Source: CAYNJF01 sp964397555 | GTDB taxonomy: Bacteria > Pseudomonadota > Gammaproteobacteria > Berkiellales > Berkiellaceae | Direction of reading: 5' to 3' | Assembly (NCBI GenBank): GCA_964397555.1 | Contig: CAYNJF010000003.1 | Coordinates: 1 to 64,000, forward strand | DNA length: 64,000 nucleotides | Shown here: piece by piece, positions 34,351 to 42,217 of the stretch | How the letters are laid out: the number at the start of each line of letters is the position of its first letter | How positions within the stretch are numbered: the first letter of the stretch is position 1 | Made by a program: the position numbers and the translations under genes | The notes under the pieces: generated by a model | Told to the model about the DNA's origin: nothing | Database searches by the model: none | The model's input: the letters and a program-made list of their open reading frames with translations, nothing else

Positions 34351-35496
34351 ATGGTAAGCATAGAGACATTGAATCAAGCCAAGCAACAGGCAAGCGTCGT
34401 AGTAGACGAACTTAATAAAAGACTTGAAGCCCTTCAACAGATCCCAAGTGAGCTACGTCAGGCGGTAAAAGATCATTTTGAGATTCAAATCGACTTTCAA
34501 CAAAGGATCATTGAGGCCGTCGATGAGTGGGTTTCCATCGCTCAACGCTCAAACGGTGAAGATAAGAAAAGAGCGCTTGAGGCCTGCGAGGTAGAAATTG
34601 AGCACATTCGCCAAGGCATTCGTGCGGATAAACAAGATTTTCAAAGGTACTATGTTAGAGAGAAAAATAGGCTCAAAGTACAAAAACAACACGATAGGCT
34701 TGCTCAAATCATTGATAAATTCGACATGGCCTATGAAGAAAACCACGAACAATGTGACGCGTATGAAGGGCGTGATTTAACGAATGACGAGCTTAAAAAT
34801 CGTGATGCACTTTATGCCAAAAACAAAAAGCTCATCGATGCACTCAATGAACTTCGTGCGATTCAAGCGAAAATAGTTGACTGCAGTGATGAAAATCAAA
34901 AAGAGGGTTTGTTCCAACAAGCGTTTCGTCGGGCCAGAATACTCGAAGGTGAGCTCGAGGCTACAAACACGCCAAAACAAGCGTCACCTTTTGACCACTT
35001 ATTCTCCTCACGAGCAAATCAAAGCTCAGATAAGAAGAAAAATCCCATTGAATGGCTCATGCACTTCTTCAGTGGCCTTTATAAAGCCTTTAACCAGTCG
35101 GTCGGGGAGGGGAATGATCAATACTCAGCCATGGCTAAAGTCTTGCCCAAAGCTATGTTTGGCTTTATTGAAGGGTTTGCATCATTATTTTTGCCTAAGC
35201 CTGTCGTCAAGATGATTGGTGGATTCTTTAAAGGCTTGTTTGGTCTGTTTGGCACCATGATGGAACAAAGCAAAAAACCAAAACGATCAGCCAGTGTCGA
35301 TCGTAAAGGCAAGCAACCAGCAAGCTCAAGCCATGAGCCAGATCTCGAAGCGCAAGCCGCGCCATCGATGTCACGACAAAGAGGGTTTATGCCAGGGTTT
35401 GATTTGCTTCAACAGATGCAAGATGATCCTATCCAAGCAGCATTGCAGCATGGGCCCGCTTTATTGGGGGGCCTTGCGAAAGCCTTCAAAGCCTAA
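34351..35496 (+). CDS. coiled-coil protein with hydrophobic block, 381 aa, effector-like
   Basis: Not recognised. Residues 1-200 are charged helices, strongly coiled-coil-like. Residues about 228-310 hold hydrophobic/amphipathic helices rich in Phe, Leu and Gly (FMHFFSG-like and GGFFKGLFGLFG), possibly membrane-inserting. A basic Ser-rich linker (KKPKRSASVDRKGK) and a C-terminal Gln/Gly-rich helix follow. AGGAG lies 7 bases before the ATG; a strong terminator follows. Single-gene unit downstream of the phosphatase. Confidence 0.65.
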   Translation: MVSIETLNQAKQQASVVVDELNKRLEALQQIPSELRQAVKDHFEIQIDFQQRIIEAVDEWVSIAQRSNGEDKKRALEACEVEIEHIRQGIRADKQDFQRYYVREKNRLKVQKQHDRLAQIIDKFDMAYEENHEQCDAYEGRDLTNDELKNRDALYAKNKKLIDALNELRAIQAKIVDCSDENQKEGLFQQAFRRARILEGELEATNTPKQASPFDHLFSSRANQSSDKKKNPIEWLMHFFSGLYKAFNQSVGEGNDQYSAMAKVLPKAMFGFIEGFASLFLPKPVVKMIGGFFKGLFGLFGTMMEQSKKPKRSASVDRKGKQPASSSHEPDLEAQAAPSMSRQRGFMPGFDLLQQMQDDPIQAALQHGPALLGGLAKAFKA

Positions 35497-35509
35497 ATGA
35501 AGGAAACGA

Positions 35510-35538
35510 AAAACCAGAGCTAAGCTCTGGTTTTTTTT
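35510..35538 (+). terminator. intrinsic terminator
   Basis: An 11-bp stem (AAAACCAGAGC / GCTCTGGTTTT) with a 3-base loop and eight T, 14 bases after the stop of the coiled-coil gene. It sits between that gene and the convergent wrbA. Confidence 0.9.
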
Positions 35539-35551
35539 GTCTTAGATTTGG

Positions 35552-36139
35552 CTAGGTGTGGAGTTTTTTCACCAAAGCGCCCACTCGTTGCCCTAAGGCT
35601 TGAGCAATCGCGATTTCATGGGCACTGACGGGATTCTGATTTGCCTCTCCAGCCACATGGGAAGCTCCATAGGGGCTACCGCCCAGATCGGTTTGTGACA
35701 AACTTGGTTCAGAGTAGGGGACTCCAACAATGGTGGCTCCATGGTGCAAAAGAGGGAGCATCATCGACATAAGCGTGGTCTCTTGGCCACCATGCATGCT
35801 TGATGAGCTTGTAAACACCCCAGCAGGTTTATCGATCAGACCACCACTTAACCAAATATCAGAGGTGCTGTCGATAAAGTACTTTAAGGGAGCGGCCATA
35901 TTCCCAAAACGCGTAGGTGAGCCAAGCACGAGCCCTGAGCAGGCTTGTAAATCTTTTTTAGTGACAAAGCCAGGCCCATCGCCTTGCTCAGGGATGCTGC
36001 CAGTGATGCTCACTTCAGGTACTGTTTTAAGCTTTGAAGCGATGCCTTGCTTTTCAAGGCCCATAGCCACTTCACGAGCCAGATTTAACGTTGAGCCATG
36101 TCTCGAGTAATACAAGATTAAGACAAACGGATCACTCAC
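35552..36139 (-). CDS. wrbA: NAD(P)H:quinone oxidoreductase, WrbA family
   Basis: An FMN flavodoxin-like enzyme that reduces quinones by two electrons. 195 residues: FMN phosphate loop (YYSRHGST) near residue 10, LGSPTRFGNMAAP near 73, and SSSMHGGQETT near 112. Its start overlaps the end of the ArsC-like gene by 4 bases, as in Pseudomonas. Confidence 0.92.
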   Translation of the reverse strand: MSDPFVLILYYSRHGSTLNLAREVAMGLEKQGIASKLKTVPEVSITGSIPEQGDGPGFVTKKDLQACSGLVLGSPTRFGNMAAPLKYFIDSTSDIWLSGGLIDKPAGVFTSSSSMHGGQETTLMSMMLPLLHHGATIVGVPYSEPSLSQTDLGGSPYGASHVAGEANQNPVSAHEIAIAQALGQRVGALVKKLHT

Positions 36140-36489
36140 GGTAATATCTCCAAAACATTTTCAGGGGGACGGCCTAGCACGGCTTTATCACCCACCACAA
36201 CGATGGGGCGCTCAATCACTTTTGGATGCTCTACCATCAAAGCAATCAGCTCATCTTTGCTTAAAGAGTCATCTAAAAAACCTGCTTGTTTATAATCTGC
36301 TTCGTTTTTACGGCATAGCTCTCTTGGAGACAACCCAAGCAAAGATAATACTTTTTTTAACTGGGTTTTTGATGGCGGGTTTTCTAAATAGGGGACTATT
36401 TTGGGCTCAATGCCAGCGTCCTCAATAAGCTTCAAAGTCTGTCTAGATTTTGAACAGCGATTGTTGTGAAAAATGGTTACTTGACTCAT
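36136..36489 (-). CDS. ArsC/YfgD family reductase-like protein
   Basis: 117 residues with the ArsC fold: catalytic Cys in NNRCSKSRQTL near residue 12 and the conserved Arg-Pro (VIERPIVV) near 89. The family contains glutaredoxin-coupled arsenate reductases and many members without shown arsenate activity; no ars genes are nearby, so YfgD-type is the safer name. The start at 36489 has GGGAG 8 bases upstream. Confidence 0.85.
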   Translation of the reverse strand: MSQVTIFHNNRCSKSRQTLKLIEDAGIEPKIVPYLENPPSKTQLKKVLSLLGLSPRELCRKNEADYKQAGFLDDSLSKDELIALMVEHPKVIERPIVVVGDKAVLGRPPENVLEILP

Positions 36490-36530
36490 AATGGTCTCCC
36501 AATCAATCAATTAGGCGTTGTGCAAACATC

Positions 36531-37004
36531 ATGCGATTCTATCAAAAAGCAAAGTGCTTAGCTCTTGTTGTCGCGATGTCGATGACTTTACATGGATGTG
36601 ACAGTAAACCTTCTGCATCCAGCACGCAACTTCAAAGCATTCAAGGTCACTCGATTCAGGTGCCTAACGAAAAGTATTTAGTCGTTAATTTGTGGGCAAG
36701 CTGGTGTTCACCCTGTCGACAAGAAATTCCACATCTTAACCAAATAAACGATGAGCTCACACAGGCAAAAGTCATCGGTATTAATATTGATCATCTTGAT
36801 GAAAAAACTCTCTCTACATTAATCACTCAGCTCAACATTGAATACGATGTGTTAACTCAATATCCAAAGGATCAGTTGGCTTTGCCTGAATACAACGGGG
36901 TACCAACCACGTTTATTCTGACGCCTGAGGGCAAGTGGCTCAAACCATTGGTTGGTTTGCAAACTGCAGAGTCGATTAAAGCACGTTTTGAGGATCTTGC
37001 ATGA
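36531..37004 (+). CDS. TlpA/ResA-type thioredoxin-like lipoprotein
   Basis: 157 residues with a lipoprotein signal (lipobox TLHGC, Cys23) and a thioredoxin-like domain with WCSPC at about residues 59-63 and the cis-Pro loop GVPTTFIL. It would be membrane-anchored in the periplasm and reduce or rearrange disulfides, for example in cytochrome maturation. The stop overlaps the acyP start (ATGA). Confidence 0.88.
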   Translation: MRFYQKAKCLALVVAMSMTLHGCDSKPSASSTQLQSIQGHSIQVPNEKYLVVNLWASWCSPCRQEIPHLNQINDELTQAKVIGINIDHLDEKTLSTLITQLNIEYDVLTQYPKDQLALPEYNGVPTTFILTPEGKWLKPLVGLQTAESIKARFEDLA

Positions 37005-37273
37005 TTATTTGTCGCAAATACGTGATTCAAGGTAAGGTTCAAGGCGTGTTTTTTCGAGCCAACACTCAAACCATGGCCAATCAATATCAATTAGTAGGCT
37101 ACGTGCGAAACTTGCCTGAGGGGCATGTTGAGTGTGTGGCTTGTGGTCCCGAAGACCAACTTGACGAGTTTGAAAAATGGCTGAATGATGGTCCGCCACG
37201 CGCTCATGTTACCAACGTCTTGGTAGAAGAGTGCGCCAACGAAGGGTTTTCTGATTTTATGATCCGTTACTAA
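37001..37273 (+). CDS. acyP: acylphosphatase
   Basis: Hydrolyses acyl phosphates. 90 residues with the phosphate loop VQGVFFR (catalytic Arg) near residues 14-20 and the catalytic Asn in GYVRNLPEGHVE near 38. Normal length. Overlaps the TlpA-like gene by 4 bases. Confidence 0.95.
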   Translation: MIICRKYVIQGKVQGVFFRANTQTMANQYQLVGYVRNLPEGHVECVACGPEDQLDEFEKWLNDGPPRAHVTNVLVEECANEGFSDFMIRY

Positions 37274-37345
37274 ACTGGTTGATTTTGAGCTAAAAAATCG
37301 GTAACTTGCCTTTGCAAAACAATGATAACCATGAAGGAAGTTCTG

Positions 37346-37846
37346 ATGAAATTATCTCAACTCATGAAATACGGTGCGGTTGCTGGTGTTGCTTTGACAC
37401 TTGGCGCTTGCGGTACTTACAAGCACGGCCACGCGAGCAAAGATGTCGTTTCTGGTGAGACTGTTGCTGAAATTCCAGCGCAAGCACGCACTCAGATCAT
37501 TTCTAGTGCTTACTACTTCGAGTTTGACAACTCCCAGTTAAGCGATGATGCAAAAGCGGAATTAGATCGTTTTGCTTTGTTGTTGGAAGACAACCCTAAC
37601 GCGAAGATTCGTGTAGAAGGTCACACTGATTCACGCGGTCGTGCTTCTTACAACGTCGCTTTAGGTGAGCGTCGTGCGCAATCAGTCGCTAGCTACTTGA
37701 CTGAAAAAGGCGTTCCAACCGATAACATCGAAGTCTTTAGCTTTGGTTCTGAAAACCCAGTTGACTTAGATGGCTCTGAGCTAGCTTTCGCTAAAAACCG
37801 TCGTGCTGAAATCTTCTTTGACATCAGCCCTGAATCGGTTGCTTAA
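37346..37846 (+). CDS. OmpA/Pal-like peptidoglycan-associated lipoprotein
   Basis: 166 residues: lipoprotein signal with lipobox LGAC (Cys about residue 22), then an OmpA-like domain from about residue 55 (YFEFDNSQL, VEGHTDSRG, NVALGERRAQSV, NRRAEIF). It would tether the outer membrane to peptidoglycan. The true pal usually sits beside tolB, which is absent, so this is Pal-like. Start 37346 is chosen because AAGGAAG lies 6 bases before it. Confidence 0.88.
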   Translation: MKLSQLMKYGAVAGVALTLGACGTYKHGHASKDVVSGETVAEIPAQARTQIISSAYYFEFDNSQLSDDAKAELDRFALLLEDNPNAKIRVEGHTDSRGRASYNVALGERRAQSVASYLTEKGVPTDNIEVFSFGSENPVDLDGSELAFAKNRRAEIFFDISPESVA

Positions 37847-37850
37847 TTAA

Positions 37851-37877
37851 AAAAGGCCGCATTGCGGCCTTTTTTTT
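37851..37877. terminator. bidirectional terminator between the Pal-like gene and proS
   Basis: A 10-bp stem (AAAAGGCCGC / GCGGCCTTTT) with a 3-base loop, preceded by an A-run and followed by eight T. It serves the Pal-like gene on plus and proS on minus. Confidence 0.9.
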
Positions 37878-37891
37878 GTCTTGCTTTGCCG

Positions 37892-39595
37892 TTAGGCAAG
37901 CTTAGACTGAATAAAGCTTAAGATATCATCAAGCTTTACGTCTACTTTTTCTTCTTGATTACGCGCCTTGTATTCACACACACCCGCATCTAAACCTTTT
38001 TCACCGAGTACGATTCGATGAGGGATACCGATTAAATCGAGATCGGCAAACAAGACCCCTGGGCGCTCTTTGCGATCATCCAATAAGACGTCCATACCAG
38101 CCTCAACCATTTGAGCATACAGCTCGTCAATGGCTTCTTGGACACGATGAGACTTATGGTAGTTCATGGGCACAAGAGCAATTTTAAACGGGGCGATGGT
38201 TTCAGGCCAGATGATGCCTCGATCATCATGATTTTGTTCAATCGCTGCCGCGACAATGCGTGATACGCCAATGCCATAACAACCCATTTGCATGGTTTGC
38301 GCTTTTCCTTGCTCGTTTAAAATAAGTGCTTGCATGCTTTGCGAATACTTATCCCCCAGCTGGAAGATATGCCCAACTTCGATGCCGCGGCACATTTTAA
38401 GTTGGCCTTGGCCATCAGGCGATAAATCACCTTCCTTAACGGTTCTTAAATCAAAAATTTCGCTTGGTTTAGGTAAATCGCGGTCCCAGTTTAGATTCAC
38501 ATAGTGTTTATCGTCTTGATTTGCACCACAAGAGAAGTTCACCATGGCGGCAACTTTTGGATCACACACCACAGGGACATTCAAATCTTTGGGACCCACA
38601 AACCCCGGTTTGCATCCGGCAATGGCTTCAAATTGAACTTCATCGATTTTTTGCAAAGGCACATCGACCAAAGGGTGATTCTGAGCCTTGATCTCATTGA
38701 GCTCATCATCCCCACTAATCAGCAAAGCCACACACTCGTGTTCAGCCCCTTTAACGAGAAGTGTTTTGATGATAGACGACTCTGGAATATTCATAAATTT
38801 TGCTTGCTCAGGCACGGTCTGAATGCCTGGGGTGTCCGCCAATCCCATGTCTTTCGGAGCCTCATCAGACTCAGGGATGAGCGCGGTCGCAAACTCAACG
38901 TTGGCGGCGTAATCACTTCCATCCGAGTAGAAAATTTCATCTTCACCCGAGTCAGCGAGCACATGAAACTCTTGTGAGGCGCTGCCACCAATAGCACCAG
39001 TATCAGCCAATACGCATCGGAAGGTTAAGTGCAGACGAGTAAAAATGTTGGAGTAGGCTTGATGCATCAACGCGTAAGATTTTTCCATCCCGTCCACATC
39101 AACATCAAACGAATAGGCATCTTTCATGAGAAATTCACGAGCCCTCATTACTCCAAAACGCGGACGAATCTCATCTCGGAACTTAGTTTGGATTTGATAA
39201 AAAGTAGCTGGTAATTGTTTGTAGCTTTTTAAATCACGCTTAACAAAATCAGTAATGACTTCTTCATGGGTGGGGCCAAAGCAAAAATCACGTCCGTGCC
39301 GATCTTCCATTTTTAGCAGTTGTGGTCCAAACACGTCCCAGCGTCCACTTTGCTCCCATAACTCTTTGGGTTGAATGTTACTCATTAACATCTCTTGAGC
39401 GCCGCTTTTGTCCATTTCTTCGCGAACGATGGCCTCAACTTTTTTGAGTACTTTAAACCCTAAGGGTAGCCAGGTGTACAGACCGGAAGCGAGCTTTCGG
39501 ATCATGCCCGCTCGTATCATGAGCTGATGCGAGGCTAGCTCGGCATCAGCAGGCGTTTCTTTGACGGTGGCAAGCAACAGCTTGGACGTGCGCAT
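37892..39595 (-). CDS. proS: prolyl-tRNA synthetase
   Basis: Charges tRNA-Pro. 567 residues of the bacterial class II type: motif 2 region (TKFRDEIRPRFGVMRAREF) near 135-155, the editing insertion domain at about 225-400, motif 3 (CYGIGVSRIVAA) near 440, and an anticodon-binding C-terminus. Starts 9 bases after the bamD stop. Confidence 0.96.
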   Translation of the reverse strand: MRTSKLLLATVKETPADAELASHQLMIRAGMIRKLASGLYTWLPLGFKVLKKVEAIVREEMDKSGAQEMLMSNIQPKELWEQSGRWDVFGPQLLKMEDRHGRDFCFGPTHEEVITDFVKRDLKSYKQLPATFYQIQTKFRDEIRPRFGVMRAREFLMKDAYSFDVDVDGMEKSYALMHQAYSNIFTRLHLTFRCVLADTGAIGGSASQEFHVLADSGEDEIFYSDGSDYAANVEFATALIPESDEAPKDMGLADTPGIQTVPEQAKFMNIPESSIIKTLLVKGAEHECVALLISGDDELNEIKAQNHPLVDVPLQKIDEVQFEAIAGCKPGFVGPKDLNVPVVCDPKVAAMVNFSCGANQDDKHYVNLNWDRDLPKPSEIFDLRTVKEGDLSPDGQGQLKMCRGIEVGHIFQLGDKYSQSMQALILNEQGKAQTMQMGCYGIGVSRIVAAAIEQNHDDRGIIWPETIAPFKIALVPMNYHKSHRVQEAIDELYAQMVEAGMDVLLDDRKERPGVLFADLDLIGIPHRIVLGEKGLDAGVCEYKARNQEEKVDVKLDDILSFIQSKLA

Positions 39596-39604
39596 GAGAA
39601 CCTC

Positions 39605-40369
39605 TTATGCTAGTTCGTTTAAGTAATGAGACTCAGGGAAATTCAACGCCAAGACTCGTTTGGCATCGCTCGAGAGCTTATCTAAATTAAGTTTATCGTA
39701 GGCATATGCCTGAATGTAGAGCGCTTCTTCAACCCAAGGACTTTGGTCAAAATGAACAACGACGTATTGAGCGCGATTGGCCGCGGCAAGGTACGCTTCA
39801 CGCTTGATGTAAAATCGGGCTCCAACCACTTCGTTTTCTGCCAAAACATTGCGCAAATAGACCATACGTTTTTTGGCATCTGGCGCGTAATCACTGGCCG
39901 GGTAACGATCAATGAGCTCACCAAACACACGATAAGACTGCTCGACCGAATCCACATCTCTGAGCGCTCGGTTAAATGGCATATACCTTGCGTACAAACC
40001 AAACGCTTCCTGATAGTGGGCCAAGCCCTTCATGTAATAGGCATAATCCACATGAGGGTGGCGGGGCTGTATCTTAATAAAACGCTCCGCCGATGCTAAA
40101 GTCTGAGGGTTGTCGTTGTTCATAAAATGGCAATATATTTCGCCAAGTTTGGCTTTATCGGCATACTCACCAAAAGGGTAACGAGCCTCTAAGGCCTCAA
40201 AGGTATCGGCAGCATCCAAAAATCGTTCTTTTTTGGCCAACTCGGTGCCTTTTTCATAGAGTTGGCTGGCCGTTTGCCCATCGTACTTGGTTTGCTCATC
40301 CATGGACGCACAGCCTGAGAGCCCAACCAAAGCCAATATAGCTAACTTTCTTAATAGTGCGTGTCTCAT
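39605..40369 (-). CDS. bamD: outer membrane assembly lipoprotein BamD
   Basis: Essential part of the BAM complex that folds outer membrane proteins. 254 residues: lipobox LSGC (Cys20) and five TPR-like repeats (YEKGTELAKKERFLDAADTF, YPFGEYADKAKL, AYYMKGLAHY). Divergent from rluD, the standard arrangement. Here it is cotranscribed with proS. Confidence 0.94.
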   Translation of the reverse strand: MRHALLRKLAILALVGLSGCASMDEQTKYDGQTASQLYEKGTELAKKERFLDAADTFEALEARYPFGEYADKAKLGEIYCHFMNNDNPQTLASAERFIKIQPRHPHVDYAYYMKGLAHYQEAFGLYARYMPFNRALRDVDSVEQSYRVFGELIDRYPASDYAPDAKKRMVYLRNVLAENEVVGARFYIKREAYLAAANRAQYVVVHFDQSPWVEEALYIQAYAYDKLNLDKLSSDAKRVLALNFPESHYLNELA

Positions 40370-40489
40370 GCTATTTCTACACTTTTCAAATTGTGATAAA
40401 AAACAGGGGCTTATTTTGTGCCCGTGCTAAGTTAACAGAGTCTATCCTAGGCCTCTAGGGCATGCAATTTTACCACACTGGTTAAGCGT

Positions 40490-40517
40490 TTGTGGGGCTA
40501 GATCTGTGTGTTAGAAT
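40490..40517 (+). promoter_or_regulatory. promoter candidate for rluD
   Basis: TTGTGG (40490-40495), 16-base spacer, TAGAAT (40512-40517), 27 bases before the rluD ATG. Confidence 0.45.
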
Positions 40518-40544
40518 GTTTGCTTTTTAAGATAAGCAGTCGAT

Positions 40545-41495
40545 ATGCGCCATATTCATGAATCAGCACAATTTACGGAAGAACTCGAAGGGCAGCGCTT
40601 GGATAAAGCTCTCTCTGTGGTCTGGTCTCAGTATTCTCGCGCGAAACTAACCCAATGGCTCAAACAGGGGGCTATTTTGGTGGATGGCCAAGCCATGAAC
40701 CCAAAAATCAAAGTCAAAGGGTGCGAGCAGGTGGTTTTAGATGTTGACGTTGTCGAAGATGAGAGCCTAGAGCCTCAAAAGATGGACTTAGACATTGTTT
40801 TTGAAGACGATGATGTGCTTGTGGTCAATAAGCCCACTCATTGCGTGGTTCATCCGGCCGCTGGAAACGAATCCAATACCCTATTGAACGGGCTTATTTA
40901 TCACTGTCCTTTGCTCAAGGCTTTGCCAAGAGCCGGCATCGTTCACCGCCTCGACAAAGACACCACAGGTTTGATGGTCGTGGCTAAAAGCTTGGAGGCT
41001 CATCACAAATTGGTGGATGCGCTTCAAAGGCGTGATGTCCATCGTAAATACCAAGCGTTGGTTCAAGGTCAGTTGGTCTGTGGCAAAACCGTTCATACCA
41101 TGATGAATCGTCACCCCAGAAATCGACTGAAAATGGCCGTTGCCGACGATGGTAAAGAAGCCATCACCCATTTTACCGTCAAAGAAAAGTTTAGTACCTA
41201 CAGTTTACTCGACGTAAAGCTTGAAACAGGGCGCACTCATCAAATCAGAGTTCACATGAGCCACATTGGACATCCCATCGTTGGCGATACCCTTTATGGG
41301 GCCAAGCCAAAGTTTCCGAAAAGAAGCTCGGACGCGCTAAAACAAGCTTTAGAGCACACGAAATCTCAACTGTTGCACGCTTATCAGCTTGGATTTGCTC
41401 ACCCGATTACCGGTGAGTACGTCGAGTTTGATGCGCCAATCCCAGAGTCGTTTGAGCAAGTGTTAGCGCATTTGCGTAAAGAAGATGCATTATGA
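40545..41495 (+). CDS. rluD: 23S rRNA pseudouridine synthase RluD
   Basis: Makes pseudouridines 1911, 1915 and 1917 in helix 69 of 23S rRNA. 316 residues: S4 RNA-binding domain at about 14-75 and catalytic domain with HRLDKDTTG (catalytic Asp) near residue 138 and TGRTHQIRVHM near 228. Overlaps pgeF by 4 bases. Confidence 0.95.
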   Translation: MRHIHESAQFTEELEGQRLDKALSVVWSQYSRAKLTQWLKQGAILVDGQAMNPKIKVKGCEQVVLDVDVVEDESLEPQKMDLDIVFEDDDVLVVNKPTHCVVHPAAGNESNTLLNGLIYHCPLLKALPRAGIVHRLDKDTTGLMVVAKSLEAHHKLVDALQRRDVHRKYQALVQGQLVCGKTVHTMMNRHPRNRLKMAVADDGKEAITHFTVKEKFSTYSLLDVKLETGRTHQIRVHMSHIGHPIVGDTLYGAKPKFPKRSSDALKQALEHTKSQLLHAYQLGFAHPITGEYVEFDAPIPESFEQVLAHLRKEDAL

Positions 41496-42217
41496 TTGAG
41501 TACATCCGACCTCACTGGAGTGCCCCAAGTCATATTGAGGTAGTGACCACCCCAAGATTTATTAAAACCGGCACCAAGCTTCGAGACTTTAATGTCTCGC
41601 CCTTCAAAGGGCATCAGGCGTTTGCTCAAGAAAATCGAGCCATGCTAAAAAATGACTTGGGCATCAGTAAACTCCATTTCATGAACCAGGTGCATGGTAC
41701 CACTGTCGTTGAAGCTTCAGATAACCCCCTTGAAGCTGATGGTCTTTACACCATGAAGCCCGATACAGCCATTGCGGTCTTAACGGCGGATTGTCTGCCT
41801 GTGGTTTTGACCAACAAGTCAGGGACTTTTGTGTCCGTTGTCCATGCTGGATGGCGAGGGCTTGCGGCAGGCATATTAGATCAAGCACTCGATCAAGCCT
41901 TTGTGACCCCCGATGAAACCTTGGTGTGGCTTGGGCCCCGTATAGGCCCCCAAGTGTTTGAGGTCGGCCCAGAGGTTCGCGATGCCTTTTTGAACTTGGA
42001 TAAAGCTCTTGAGGGTTGTTTTGTACCCCAAGAGAGTAAGTACTTGTGCGATTTAGGCGCCATAGCCTTACGTTTGCTTAAAGACCGAGTCGCTGAGGTC
42101 CTGGACAGCCAAATATGCACCCAAAAGAATCATTTGTTTTCACATCGAACCAGTGCAATGAGTGGCCGTATGGCGACCATTGCTAGGATTAGGACATGCT
42201 CAACACGCCAACACTAA
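41492..42217 (+). CDS. pgeF: purine nucleoside phosphorylase / LACC1-family YfiH
   Basis: 241 residues of the multicopper-oxidase-like YfiH fold, now associated with peptidoglycan editing and purine nucleoside phosphorylase activity. Metal and active-site residues: HGT early, TADCLPV (Cys) near residue 90, and VVHAGWRG near 111. Cotranscribed with rluD. In most relatives clpB follows; here 5 kb of other genes lie between, and the first of them overlaps the pgeF end by 22 bases. Confidence 0.92.
   Translation: MIEYIRPHWSAPSHIEVVTTPRFIKTGTKLRDFNVSPFKGHQAFAQENRAMLKNDLGISKLHFMNQVHGTTVVEASDNPLEADGLYTMKPDTAIAVLTADCLPVVLTNKSGTFVSVVHAGWRGLAAGILDQALDQAFVTPDETLVWLGPRIGPQVFEVGPEVRDAFLNLDKALEGCFVPQESKYLCDLGAIALRLLKDRVAEVLDSQICTQKNHLFSHRTSAMSGRMATIARIRTCSTRQH

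Noticed and set aside
42196..42217. Possible fusion of pgeF with the 753-residue protein
   Set aside because: The overlap is 22 bases in a different frame; pgeF has a normal length and the second gene has its own AGGA before the ATG.
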